This document shows, piece by piece, positions 15,063 through 24,693 of a stretch of DNA of 39,274 bases; positions within the stretch are counted from its first letter, which is position 1, and every line of letters begins with the position of its first letter. The notes beneath the pieces are model-generated. The model ran no database searches and was not told the DNA's origin. It worked only from the letters and a program-made list of their open reading frames with translations. This stretch comes from Candidatus Butyricimonas faecavium. GTDB taxonomy: Bacteria > Bacteroidota > Bacteroidia > Bacteroidales > Marinifilaceae. A program made the position numbers and the translations under genes. Location of the stretch: NCBI GenBank assembly GCA_944321125.1, contig CALUKD010000033.1, positions 1 to 39,274 of the forward strand, read 5' to 3'.

Positions 15063-16185
15063 AATTTATTTGACGTATGAGGTTCAGTAAAGTATCGGCT
15101 TTTTGGCAAGTTTCCTGCCACTCTGTTTCCGGGTCGGAAAGAGGGGTAATACCGCCTCCGACGTATAGCCGCAGGGCATCATCGAATACTTCCATGGTAC
15201 GCAGGTTGACAAACAGGTCGAAAGCCCCGGAGGCCTGCAATGGTCCTAAGAATCCGGCATAATATCCCCGGTCCCGTTTCTCTATCTCTGAAATAATCTG
15301 CATGGCTCTCTTTTTGGGAAGGCCGCAGACTGCCGGAGTCGGGTGAAGTTGTCCTACTAGCTCGTCAATTTGGTCGGCGGGAAGTTGTTCGTCGCTTCTG
15401 AAAAAGGTACAAAGGTGAAAGACATTCCCTGCCTGTAACGTAATTGGGCCTTCGATTTCGAGATGGCGGGTAAAAAAGTGCCTAAGTGTATCTTGAATGT
15501 AATCGGTTACGATTTGTTGTTCTTCGATGTCTTTGTCTCCCCATTCCGGTGGATTTTTTGCCGTTGCCACGGGTTGTGTCCCTGCTAGTGACATGGTGAA
15601 GAATCCGTTCCTGTCGTATTTGAGGAAGGTTTCCGGAGAGGCTCCCATCCAGGCACATTTACCCGGAATGGCGGCAAAGAACAAAAAGGCATGATGGTAT
15701 TGTTTCATCTGCTCGAAGATTGCGGGTGACAATCGGAGTGAATCGCAAGGAATGGTAATGGTTCTTGATAGAACGGCTTTTTTCATTCCTTCTCGTTTCA
15801 GCGTGTCGATCATCATACGAAGTTCATCCAAGTACTCGAAATGTTCGCAGTCCTGCTTGGTGAAAATACGTTCCGGGGTATTGAAAACGGTATTCTGTAA
15901 ATCCCGGATTGCTTCCCTGTCAGTCAAGTAATCCGTGAATGAAAGATCGGCCTTGATGAAGAAGGGAAAACTCCAGGAGGAGTGGTTGAAGGGCGTGATA
16001 ACAAATCCTTTTTCTCCCCGATGTTTTTCAAATCCCTTAAATATACGGGTGTCATTGGAGAGCTGTGCCCCGAAAATAATTTCACGAGAACCGGGTAAAC
16101 GGTACGTGTAAAACGGGATGTTATTTCGCAAGCAGATGTTCTGTGCTTCTGCAATCGAGAGTCTGTTTTCTGTTTGTCCTATCAT
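15043..16185 (-). CDS. menF: Isochorismate synthase
   Basis: This 380-residue chorismate-binding enzyme of the MenF/EntC/PchA family makes isochorismate, the first committed menaquinone precursor. Motifs are KKAVLSRTITIP, WMGASPETFL, MSLAGTQ, HPTPAVCGLPK and YYAGFLGPL, with a C-terminal LRLYVGGGI. A close menD overlap argues for the menaquinone rather than a siderophore pathway. It is transcribed divergently from the MFS gene. No convincing -7 box was found upstream. Confidence 0.93.
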   Translation of the reverse strand: MIGQTENRLSIAEAQNICLRNNIPFYTYRLPGSREIIFGAQLSNDTRIFKGFEKHRGEKGFVITPFNHSSWSFPFFIKADLSFTDYLTDREAIRDLQNTVFNTPERIFTKQDCEHFEYLDELRMMIDTLKREGMKKAVLSRTITIPCDSLRLSPAIFEQMKQYHHAFLFFAAIPGKCAWMGASPETFLKYDRNGFFTMSLAGTQPVATAKNPPEWGDKDIEEQQIVTDYIQDTLRHFFTRHLEIEGPITLQAGNVFHLCTFFRSDEQLPADQIDELVGQLHPTPAVCGLPKKRAMQIISEIEKRDRGYYAGFLGPLQASGAFDLFVNLRTMEVFDDALRLYVGGGITPLSDPETEWQETCQKADTLLNLIRQINYGKITF

Positions 16186-16257
16186 GGCGTAACCGTATTC
16201 TTATCGCGAAAATAGGTAAAATTATTCGCTGGCGATTCAAATGATACAAAATCTAAG

Positions 16258-16265
16258 TATTTTTG
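16258..16265 (+). promoter_or_regulatory. Possible -7 box upstream of the MFS gene
   Basis: TATTTTTG matches TAnnTTTG about 87 nt before the chosen ATG. Between them lies a small GGTTACAGGTTGTCAGGTTACA repeat-like stretch. No -33 element is visible. Confidence 0.35.
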
Positions 16266-16351
16266 TAGGAGAAATGGCTGTACCACGTTGCCGGTTACAG
16301 GTTGTCAGGTTACAAGTTTATAAATTAACAAGGGTATTTTGTTTTAATAAA

Positions 16352-17716
16352 ATGAATAAAGGTAAGAGCGGGTACAGTTTTTTGGGTGGTTGGCGAGGGC
16401 TTCGAGAGTTATTACCGAATAACTCGGGGGCTTTCACGCAGATATTCGCTTCTTTGAAAAGTTATAATTTCCGTCTTTATTTTGGGGGACAATGTATTTC
16501 TCTGGTTGGAACATGGATGCAACAGATTGCTATGAGTTGGCTCGTGTTTCGATTGACCGGATCTGTTTTTTTGTTGGCAACCGTTACTTTTATGGCCCAG
16601 ATTCCGATACTTGTGGTAACTCCTTGTATGAGTGTTTTTGTAGATCGGTTTGATAGGCGTAATTTACTGGTGTTGACCCAGTCATTGTCTATGTTACAGG
16701 CCTTTCTAATGGCTATTCTCACATTGACGGGGGTGATACAAGTATGGCATATTATGGTGTTGAGTTTGTTGATCGGTTTGATTAATGCTTTGGATAATCC
16801 GACCCGGCAGTCTTTTTATCCAAATTTGGTTCCGGAAGATAAATTAAGTAACGCTATTGCTTTGAATTCGGCCATGATTAACGGTTCCCGTTTGATTGGT
16901 CCTGCCGTGGGTGGGGTGCTGATCGGGATGTTGGGTGAAGGAATTTGTTTTTTGTTGAACGGGATCAGTTATATTGCCGTGATCGTGGCTTTGTTGCTGA
17001 TGCGATTGACTCCCGTGGTGGAGACTCCCGTGAAGCAAAACATTTTTGAGGATATGCGGGATGGATTTAAATATGTGGCGGGAAATATGCCCATTCGTAC
17101 TTTGCTGATTTTGATGAGTACTATCAGTTTCTTCGGATTGCCTTTGATGACGTTTATTCCGGCTTACGTGAAGACGATATTGAACGGGGGAAGTGAAATG
17201 TTGGGGGTGTTGTTGTCGTGTATTGGTATAGGTTCTTTCATTGCCGCTTTGTATCTGGCAGCCCGAAAAAGCGTGTTAGGGCTTGGAAAGGTTGTGATGC
17301 TTTCGGGGGCTTTGTTGGGTATAACTTTGTCTGTCATGGCTTTTGTTACAATTCCTTGGGTGGCAGCCGTGCTATGCCTGCCAATTGGTTTTACGATTAT
17401 TGCAGCAGTGGCTTCAATCAATACATTGTTACAAACGCTTTCCAGAGAAGACAAACGGGGCCGGGTGATGGGATATATGGCGATGGCCTTTACGGGGATG
17501 GCTCCCGTGGGAAGTATCATATTGGGGGCTGTTGAGGAGCTGGTTGGTTTACAGGTTATTATTTTATTGTCCGGGAGCTGTTGTTTTTTAGCTTCATTGG
17601 TTTTTGAATATTATCGTCCTATCGTGCGTAAACATGCGCATCCTGTTTATATCGAAAAAGGTATTATTAGAGAGATCGCTATTAGTATTGATTCTGCCGA
17701 GGAACAACAATTCTGA
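16352..17716 (+). CDS. MFS transporter, EntS-like (MFS_3) exporter
   Basis: I start at the ATG at 16352 (454 residues). An ATG 111 nt upstream would add a region containing repeat-like DNA and no conserved sequence. The core begins near residue 30 (FASLKSYNFRLYFGGQCISLVGTWMQQIA), the characteristic start of MFS_3 proteins. About 12 membrane helices, DRFDRRNLL in the first cytoplasmic loop and DNPTRQSFYPNLV are all typical. The family exports siderophores and other small molecules; the substrate here is unknown. The gene is divergent from menF. Confidence 0.85.
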   Translation: MNKGKSGYSFLGGWRGLRELLPNNSGAFTQIFASLKSYNFRLYFGGQCISLVGTWMQQIAMSWLVFRLTGSVFLLATVTFMAQIPILVVTPCMSVFVDRFDRRNLLVLTQSLSMLQAFLMAILTLTGVIQVWHIMVLSLLIGLINALDNPTRQSFYPNLVPEDKLSNAIALNSAMINGSRLIGPAVGGVLIGMLGEGICFLLNGISYIAVIVALLLMRLTPVVETPVKQNIFEDMRDGFKYVAGNMPIRTLLILMSTISFFGLPLMTFIPAYVKTILNGGSEMLGVLLSCIGIGSFIAALYLAARKSVLGLGKVVMLSGALLGITLSVMAFVTIPWVAAVLCLPIGFTIIAAVASINTLLQTLSREDKRGRVMGYMAMAFTGMAPVGSIILGAVEELVGLQVIILLSGSCCFLASLVFEYYRPIVRKHAHPVYIEKGIIREIAISIDSAEEQQF

Positions 17717-17747
17717 TTTGTTTTACTTTATGTGTAACAAAAAAATA

Positions 17748-17755
17748 TATCTTTG
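17748..17755 (+). promoter_or_regulatory. -7 box of the first sigma factor gene
   Basis: TATCTTTG matches TAnnTTTG 16 nt before the ATG at 17772. A TTTG at 17717-17720 is somewhat farther upstream than usual (27 nt). Confidence 0.6.
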
Positions 17756-17771
17756 TGAAAACTGACCGTTT

Positions 17772-18335
17772 ATGGATGCAAATGATATGTTGCTGGTAAA
17801 ACAATTAAAAGACAGGAAAGAAGAGGCTTATGTGTTCCTGTTTAAGCAATACTATAATCGTTTGTATCGTTTTGCTGCCAATTACTTATGTGATCCGGAA
17901 GTCGCTCATGATATTGTGCAGGAGTTATTTACCGATATTTTTGAAAAGAGTGCGGAATTAAATATCGTTACTTCCGTGAAAGCTTATCTTTTTATGGCCA
18001 CTCGTAACCGTTGTTTGAGTTTTTTGCGAAGTTTGAAAATCAGGGATTCGTATAATCGGAATATGTTGGAAGCCCATCTTTATTCGGATACGGTTGATGC
18101 GATTGAAGATTCTTCGGTTCTTGATGAATTACAGGCGATTGTAGATAAAATGCCTCCTAAAATGAGAGAGGTTTTTCGTTTGCGTGTAATCGAAGATTAT
18201 AAATTTAAGGAAATAGCCACAGAGTTAAAAATCACGGAAAATAATGCTAAAGTTCAAATGAGTAGTGCTATCCGTATGATTCGAGAGAAGTTACCTGATT
18301 TGAAAAAACGGTTATTCTTCTTGGTGATCTGGTAG
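17772..18335 (+). CDS. ECF sigma-70 factor (locus A)
   Basis: This 187-residue extracytoplasmic-function sigma factor is of the Bacteroidota FecI-like group. Region 2 is visible at about residues 20-90 (FKQYYNRLYRFAANYL, AHDIVQELFTDIF, AYLFMATRNRCLSFLR). Region 4 is at about 125-175 (MPPKMREVFRLRVIEDYKF, KEIATELKITENNAKVQM). With the FecR gene downstream it forms the regulatory pair for the SusC/SusD locus; such sigma factors are released when the receptor senses its ligand. Confidence 0.93.
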   Translation: MDANDMLLVKQLKDRKEEAYVFLFKQYYNRLYRFAANYLCDPEVAHDIVQELFTDIFEKSAELNIVTSVKAYLFMATRNRCLSFLRSLKIRDSYNRNMLEAHLYSDTVDAIEDSSVLDELQAIVDKMPPKMREVFRLRVIEDYKFKEIATELKITENNAKVQMSSAIRMIREKLPDLKKRLFFLVIW

Positions 18336-18440
18336 TTGGTGTTATTTTTGAAATGTTTGATTATTTTTTTTGAAAATATTTTTATTTCGTCTTAACCTTT
18401 TGTCCTTTTCCGGCGTCTTAGGGTAAATTAATGTAAAGTT

Positions 18441-19625
18441 ATGGAAAAGGTAAACGACGAATCTTTAGAATGGACGTTAATCAAACGTAGTTTGACAGAG
18501 GAGTTAACCGATGAGGAGAGGCAAGAGTTAGAACGGTGGTTGAATGAGTCTCCTGCTCACAGGGAATATTATGATCGGATAGCTGGTTTTGAGCCTCTGG
18601 ATGAAAAGAATGAATTGTCGGAGAAGCAATACAAGGAAGATTTTGCCCGTTACATAAATTTGATCCGGAAGACAAAACAAGGTCAGCGGAGAAGATATTT
18701 AATTGTTTTTACGAGATATGCGGCTGTTTTAGTTGTGTTGTTGGCTATAGGGGTTTATTTCTGGCGTCAGAAAGAGTCTGCTATGGAAACATCTGGTGAA
18801 AATGTGTCATTGGTGGCAATGCGGGGAAATACTCAACCTATTTTAGTAACAGAGGAAGGAACACAAATTACATTGGATAAACAGGAAGGTTTATTACAAG
18901 GGATCTCGGACGGGAGGATTACTTCCGAAGGTAACGAGATTGTTTACAAGCAGGTTACGGGAGAGGAAAGACAGGCCGGGACTGGGCATCACACATTAAT
19001 TATTCCGAGGGGAGGAGAATATCGGGTGAAATTGTCTGACGGTACTATCGTGTGGTTAAATTCCGAAACCGAGTTTTGTTATCCGGTAAACTTTACTGAT
19101 TCTATTCGGAAAGTGAAATTAAAAGGAGAGGCTTATTTTGAAGTGGCTAAGAACGGGAAACCTTTTAACGTATATGTAAATGATGTCGTTGTGAAAGTTT
19201 ACGGGACTCATTTTAACGTAAATGCTTACAATGCGGAAAAAGTCCAAACGGTGTTATTAAGCGGGAGTGTAGGGGTGAGCTCCTTAAAAAATCCAGATGT
19301 GGAGCGGGTTATAAAGCCGAATGAAATGGCAGAGGTAAACGTATTGACAGGGGCGTGTGATGTGAAAGTTGTGGATGCTTCTGCATATATTGCTTGGAAA
19401 GAGGGATATTTTTCTTTTGAACAAGAGACGTTGGAACAGATTATGGAAAAACTGGAACGTTGGTATGATGTTCGGGTAGTATTTGAAAACGATGATGTTC
19501 GGACACAGCGTTTTTCCGGTCGTGTGGATCGAAATGAAAACTTTCAAGGCGTGTTGAATTTATTACAACGGACTCTTTTGGTAAAATTTATGGTCGAAGG
19601 AAATAATATTATAGTTTCTAAATAG
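18441..19625 (+). CDS. FecR-type anti-sigma factor (locus A)
   Basis: This 394-residue inner-membrane regulator has a cytoplasmic N-terminal part that binds the sigma factor (LTDEERQELERWLNESPAHREYY). One membrane helix lies near residues 92-110. A periplasmic FecR domain follows (GGEYRVKLSDGTIVWLNSET, GEAYFEVAKNGKPF, VYGTHFNVNAY). The C-terminal DUF4974 domain (LEQIMEKLERWYDVRVVFEN) contacts the STN domain of the receptor in related systems. It lies between the sigma gene and SusC in the usual order. Confidence 0.93.
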   Translation: MEKVNDESLEWTLIKRSLTEELTDEERQELERWLNESPAHREYYDRIAGFEPLDEKNELSEKQYKEDFARYINLIRKTKQGQRRRYLIVFTRYAAVLVVLLAIGVYFWRQKESAMETSGENVSLVAMRGNTQPILVTEEGTQITLDKQEGLLQGISDGRITSEGNEIVYKQVTGEERQAGTGHHTLIIPRGGEYRVKLSDGTIVWLNSETEFCYPVNFTDSIRKVKLKGEAYFEVAKNGKPFNVYVNDVVVKVYGTHFNVNAYNAEKVQTVLLSGSVGVSSLKNPDVERVIKPNEMAEVNVLTGACDVKVVDASAYIAWKEGYFSFEQETLEQIMEKLERWYDVRVVFENDDVRTQRFSGRVDRNENFQGVLNLLQRTLLVKFMVEGNNIIVSK

Positions 19626-19722
19626 AAAGACGGAAAGCGTTACCAGCACTTCCCGTCAAGTCAATTAACCGCCTAAACTGTGTCGTTTAGGTAATAGAAT
19701 CATCTTAATAATCTACAAGAGT

Positions 19723-22700
19723 ATGAAAAATTTACGAGAAAAGAAAACTTTTGTGGGAATTTGTTGCAGAGTTTTCATGTTGATGGCGTTAGGTTTGTTT
19801 TCAGCAACGAATCTTTGGGCATCTTCCGGTTCCGCATCCCCGCAACGAGTAACAATTAATCTTAAGGATGTAACAATCAAACAGGTATTTGCGGAAATCC
19901 GCAAACAAACAACTTACAATTTTGTGTATAGCGATGACCAGATGGATAAGTTGAAAAAAGTGGATATAAACGTGAAGGGAGAAACCGTGGAGAAGGTTTT
20001 GGATCAGGTTTTGGCAGGGACACCGTATACTTACACGATCGAAGGGAATGCAATTGCAATCGTGGCAAGAGGGGAAACTGCGAAGAAAGTGGAAGAAACA
20101 AAGGTTTCCGGTAAAGTGGTGGACAAGGATGGAATACCTCTTCCGGGAGTTTCCGTGTTGATAAAAGGTACAACATTGGGTGTGGCTACAGATATTGATG
20201 GAAAATATTCTTTGTCATTTGCGGTACAACCGAATATAACGTTTGTTTTTTCTTTCGTGGGAATGCAGACGAAAGAGATTGCTTATACCGGGCAGACGGA
20301 AATTGATGTGATTTTGGAGGATGAGCAAGTGAATCTGAATGACGTGGTAGTTATCGGTTACGGTTCAAAGTCGAAACATGATTTGACAAGTTCTGTGTCT
20401 TCTATTGATGCGGATGAATTGCAAAAGTATTCCAGTAGTGCAACTTCGTTTGACGGAATGTTGGGAGGGGCTATTAAAGGTGTTATGGTAACGCAAAATA
20501 GCGGGGCTCCCGGGGCTCCGGCAAGATTGAATATCCGTGGTATCACTTCTCCGGTTTCAGAAAGCACGAATGAACCTTTATATGTGATTGATGATGTCCC
20601 GTTTTTTGTTGAGCGTGGAGGAATGAATCCGTTGTTAGTTATTGCTCCCAACGATATTGAAAGTATTGATGTGTTGAAAGATGCTGCTGCCACGGCGATT
20701 TATGGTTCCAGAGGGGCAAACGGGGTGGTTATCGTGAAGACAAAGAGTGGTAAGCGTAATCAGAAAATGACAGTTTCTGCTGGTTATGCCGTAACCGTCG
20801 GTAATGCAATCAAGCAATATAAACCTTTAAACACGGAAGAGTTTAAAGAGGTGCAGGAATTAATCATACGGAATTCCATTGATATGATGAATTCAGGTAA
20901 CGTGGATGAATCTACGATATGGGGTTTGATGATGCCTTCCATAGAACAATTTGCGATGATCGGAATGGACGTTGATAACGGTGGTAATCTGGTTTATTCT
21001 TTCGATGGTTTTTTGGACGGTGCGATTGGAGATGCTAATACCAATTGGGTAAAGGAAATACAGAATAAAAATGCTTTAAGTCAACAATTTAATTTAGGTA
21101 TTCGAGGAGGTGGAAAGATGATCAATTATGGATTCTCTTTTAATTCTACGAATCAGGAAGGGCTTTATATTAATGATAAGTTGAATCGTTATGGGGCCCG
21201 GATGACTGTTGATGCGAATATTACGGAACGCTTAAAGAGCGGGGTTACGATGGGATACACGTTTTCTCGTCGGAAAGATGCAACCGGAATATCGGAAGGA
21301 GATTTGAAACCGTGGATTGTTCGTCCGGATTTTTCTGTTTATGACGAAGAGGGTAATTTCACCCGTTTGCCGACAGATTATTATGGCATGACGATTCTGG
21401 ATGCCAATCCGGTTGCCAAGCGGGAAGTTAAAAATACACAGGATGCTTATCAGTTTATGGGAAGTGCCTATGCAGAGTATCGTATTCTGGATAATTTGAA
21501 ACTCCGGGGGGATATTAATATTGCTTCATTTCAAAATAAAGGAAGTTCTTTTACTCCACTCGTGGCGATGGCCGACCAGTCAATGCTTGGGGTTGAGTCT
21601 AAGTCTATTCGCGATGTCTCTAATAGCAATATGACAGCCACGTCTATAAATTTCCGAGCTGATTACAATTTGAATATAAAAGATCATCAATTGAGTTTTA
21701 TGGTCGGATATGGTTGGGATCGGACATTTTCAAACGGATGGAGTACTGGATACCAAGGGTTTGCCGATGATGGTATATTGAATAATATCGGGTCAGCCGA
21801 GGAAGTATCATACTATTCTGACAATAAAACTACGGGAGGTTTGAATTCTGTTTATGGTCGTATCGGTTATTCATATCAAGGGCGTTATTTGGCAGAAGTA
21901 AATTTCCGTTCCGATGCTTCTTCTAAGTTCGGTCCGGGTAATAAACGTGGTTATTTCCCTTCTCTTTCTTTGGGATGGCGGCTTAGTGATGAGGAATTTA
22001 TGAAAGAGTTCTCAAAAATAGACGATTTGAAATTACGCTTTAGTGTCGGACAAACGGGATCGACGAATATAAAAGATTTTGCTTATAAACAATTGTATAC
22101 CAGGGCTAGTAATGATTTGTGGGGAGGTAAACCGACAATTTTGCGGGAAACAACATTTCCTAACCGGGATGTTCGTTGGGAAATGACAACGGAATATAAC
22201 GGAGGTGTTGATTTTTCTTTCTTTAGCCATCGTTTGTATGGAAGTGTGGATGCTTATTACCGTTATACGGATGGAGCTTTAACTCCTTCTCCGGTTGCCT
22301 TGGAAACAGGGAGTATGACTTACTATTCAAATCTAATCGATTTGTCAAATAAGGGAGTTGAAATAGAGGTCGGTGGTGATATTATTCGGAATTCGGATTG
22401 GGTATGGTCATCTAAGTTTAATATTGCCCTGAATCGGAATAAGATTGAGAAATTGAATGGCGCAACGTTGAATAGTTATCAGATGGATTATTTTATGGAG
22501 GGGTATCCGGCAGGTTCTTTAAAAGGATATGTTGTAGATCAAATTTTTCAATCCTATACGGAGGTTGATAAATGTAATGAAGAATCCCGTCGTTATAATC
22601 AGGATGAAGGATATTATCAGGATGCTTCAACCGGACCGGGTGATTATAAATTTAAGGATTTGAACGGTGACAAGAGGATAACAACTGATGACCGTGAAGT

Positions 22701-23241
22701 GATCGCTATACCGGAAGCGGATTTCTTCGGTGGTTTTATTAATTCTTTGTCTTATAAGAATCTAAGTTTGTCTGTTGTATTCCAATTCTCTAAGGGGGGG
22801 GAGGCCGTGCTGAATGAATTGCAAACCGGAGCTAGTTCTGTTTTGGGGAATAATCTCCCGCGAGAAATGTTTCGTAATACATGGACTCCGGAAAATACGG
22901 ATGCCCGCTATGCCCGTCTGGTTTCTTCAACGACTTATTTGAATGGTAATGATAAAATCTCTGACAAATATGTGTTTGAAACTTCTTATTTGAGATTAAA
23001 AAATATTACACTTTCTTATAATTTGCCGGAGATGTGGTTGAAGAAACTTTGGTTGGGGTCTGCCCAATTATATGTGAGTGCTTCTAATTTATGGACATGG
23101 ACAGGTTGGCCGGGACTCGATCCTGAATTAGTGGGAGATAATACATTGGCTGGAACGAATCCTATGATTGAAGGAGTGTATAGTAATGATAATTATCCGT
23201 TAAGTAAAACTTTTACTTTCGGAATTAGGGTAAGTTTTTAA
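19723..23241 (+). CDS. SusC/RagA family TonB-dependent transporter with STN domain (locus A)
   Basis: This 1172-residue outer-membrane receptor has a signal peptide (about 1-34). An STN signalling domain follows (about 45-117, VTINLKDVTIKQVFAEIRKQ), the hallmark of receptors that signal to a FecR. A carboxypeptidase-regulatory-like domain comes next (GKVVDKDGIPLPGVSV). The TonB plug begins at NDVVVIGYGSKSK and holds GAPGAPARLNIRG, and the YGSRGANGVV start of the barrel follows. The C-terminus ends in Phe (FGIRVSF), as expected for an outer-membrane barrel. It pairs with the SusD-like lipoprotein 11 nt downstream. The substrate cannot be read from the sequence. Confidence 0.95.
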   Translation: MKNLREKKTFVGICCRVFMLMALGLFSATNLWASSGSASPQRVTINLKDVTIKQVFAEIRKQTTYNFVYSDDQMDKLKKVDINVKGETVEKVLDQVLAGTPYTYTIEGNAIAIVARGETAKKVEETKVSGKVVDKDGIPLPGVSVLIKGTTLGVATDIDGKYSLSFAVQPNITFVFSFVGMQTKEIAYTGQTEIDVILEDEQVNLNDVVVIGYGSKSKHDLTSSVSSIDADELQKYSSSATSFDGMLGGAIKGVMVTQNSGAPGAPARLNIRGITSPVSESTNEPLYVIDDVPFFVERGGMNPLLVIAPNDIESIDVLKDAAATAIYGSRGANGVVIVKTKSGKRNQKMTVSAGYAVTVGNAIKQYKPLNTEEFKEVQELIIRNSIDMMNSGNVDESTIWGLMMPSIEQFAMIGMDVDNGGNLVYSFDGFLDGAIGDANTNWVKEIQNKNALSQQFNLGIRGGGKMINYGFSFNSTNQEGLYINDKLNRYGARMTVDANITERLKSGVTMGYTFSRRKDATGISEGDLKPWIVRPDFSVYDEEGNFTRLPTDYYGMTILDANPVAKREVKNTQDAYQFMGSAYAEYRILDNLKLRGDINIASFQNKGSSFTPLVAMADQSMLGVESKSIRDVSNSNMTATSINFRADYNLNIKDHQLSFMVGYGWDRTFSNGWSTGYQGFADDGILNNIGSAEEVSYYSDNKTTGGLNSVYGRIGYSYQGRYLAEVNFRSDASSKFGPGNKRGYFPSLSLGWRLSDEEFMKEFSKIDDLKLRFSVGQTGSTNIKDFAYKQLYTRASNDLWGGKPTILRETTFPNRDVRWEMTTEYNGGVDFSFFSHRLYGSVDAYYRYTDGALTPSPVALETGSMTYYSNLIDLSNKGVEIEVGGDIIRNSDWVWSSKFNIALNRNKIEKLNGATLNSYQMDYFMEGYPAGSLKGYVVDQIFQSYTEVDKCNEESRRYNQDEGYYQDASTGPGDYKFKDLNGDKRITTDDREVIAIPEADFFGGFINSLSYKNLSLSVVFQFSKGGEAVLNELQTGASSVLGNNLPREMFRNTWTPENTDARYARLVSSTTYLNGNDKISDKYVFETSYLRLKNITLSYNLPEMWLKKLWLGSAQLYVSASNLWTWTGWPGLDPELVGDNTLAGTNPMIEGVYSNDNYPLSKTFTFGIRVSF

Positions 23242-23252
23242 TTATCTGTAAA

Positions 23253-24683
23253 ATGAATGTTATGATGAAGTTTAGATTTATAGCTTTTTCCTTTTTGATG
23301 GTCATGGGTTTGGCTGCTTGTGATTTAATCGGGGATATTGATGATATAAAACCGGAAAACGTGATAGAGGAGAGTGTGCTGATCCGGGATGAGAGTTCTG
23401 CAAATTTAGCGTTGAGGGGGATATATGAATTGTGGAGGGATAAGGGCGTCAGTATGATTTCACCTAATATGGGATTTTTGTCCGGCGCCTTATCAGGTAG
23501 TGGAACTGACGGAGGGGCTTTTACGAGAAATGAAGTAAAGCCAGAGACTAGTTCGATTGCTGATTATTATGTGGCATTGTACCGGATTGTCAATTATGCC
23601 GATGTTGTGATGGAACAATTACAAGCCGGTAAAGCTGTTGGGCTTGACGAGAAACGTAAAGACGAGATGATCGGCGAGTGTAAGTTTCATCGGGCGATGG
23701 CTCATTTTTTCTTGCTACGTGCTTTTGGGCAGTTTTATGATGCAACATCTCCTCTGGGAATTGTTTTAGTCGAGAAGAGTATGGAGGACACGAAAGCTGT
23801 GGCAAGAAGTTCCGTGGCTGATGTTTACCAATCAATAAATGATGATTTGGATGATGCGATAAAAATGGCTCCGGAGGTTGCAGAGGGACATTATTATATA
23901 AGTCAAATGACAGCTAAAGCATTAAAAGCAAGAGTTTTGTTGTATCAAAAGAAATACCATGATGCGGCTGTATTGGCAAAAGATGTTCTTGATCATGCCG
24001 AAGGTGCCGGATATATCATGGAAACAGATTTTGCGAATATATTTAAGCAGGGACATGAGTCTTCAGAAGCGTTTTTTGCTCCTTATGCCATGGGATTTAA
24101 GGAGAGGTTTATTTTGAATATGAATTTGACTAGCGCGGGTACGTACACTAAAACGATTGCTGATGCATTTGTCGGAGGAGCCGAAGATGGGAATATTAAT
24201 ACAGGGGAAGGTTTTGACCAACGTTTTGCCGTGGCTTTTGCGACGGATACTTACGGGCCAAATAGAAATGGGAAATACCCTTTGAACGGAGAGAATACAA
24301 GTGACCAGAAAAGTAATTCTTATTTTTATTTGCGTTTGGCGGAGACTTATTTAATTCATGCTGAAGCTGCGATTCGCGATAATCAAGATTATGAAGCAGC
24401 TCGTACGAGTTTGAAAGTAATTACGGATCGTGCCGGTTATGACGAAGATTACGTGAATACGATACCGGATGCCGAGCTGTTGGAAATGATCCGTCAACAC
24501 AAGTGGTTGGAGTTAGTGGGAGAAGCTTATGAAGAATGGTTTGATTTGGTACGTTATCATAAAGAAGGGGATTTGGATATTAAAGATATAAAACCAACAG
24601 TTACGTCTGATGCTAAATTGATATTTCCGATACCTCAACAAGCATTAGCCGGAAATAACGCGTTAGAACAAAATCCATTATAA
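23253..24683 (+). CDS. SusD/RagB family surface lipoprotein (locus A)
   Basis: This 476-residue lipoprotein has lipobox LAAC (Cys23). The tetratricopeptide-like SusD core shows IGECKFHRAMAHFFLLRAFGQF and RSSVADVYQSINDDL. The conserved late YFYLRLAETYLIHAEAAIR helix and the closing IRQHKWLELVGEAYEEWFDLVRY are also present. Such proteins cap the SusC barrel and help capture the ligand. The start could be the first ATG or one of the two ATGs just after; this changes only 3-4 residues. Confidence 0.93.
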   Translation: MNVMMKFRFIAFSFLMVMGLAACDLIGDIDDIKPENVIEESVLIRDESSANLALRGIYELWRDKGVSMISPNMGFLSGALSGSGTDGGAFTRNEVKPETSSIADYYVALYRIVNYADVVMEQLQAGKAVGLDEKRKDEMIGECKFHRAMAHFFLLRAFGQFYDATSPLGIVLVEKSMEDTKAVARSSVADVYQSINDDLDDAIKMAPEVAEGHYYISQMTAKALKARVLLYQKKYHDAAVLAKDVLDHAEGAGYIMETDFANIFKQGHESSEAFFAPYAMGFKERFILNMNLTSAGTYTKTIADAFVGGAEDGNINTGEGFDQRFAVAFATDTYGPNRNGKYPLNGENTSDQKSNSYFYLRLAETYLIHAEAAIRDNQDYEAARTSLKVITDRAGYDEDYVNTIPDAELLEMIRQHKWLELVGEAYEEWFDLVRYHKEGDLDIKDIKPTVTSDAKLIFPIPQQALAGNNALEQNPL

Positions 24684-24693
24684 ATAGAAAGGA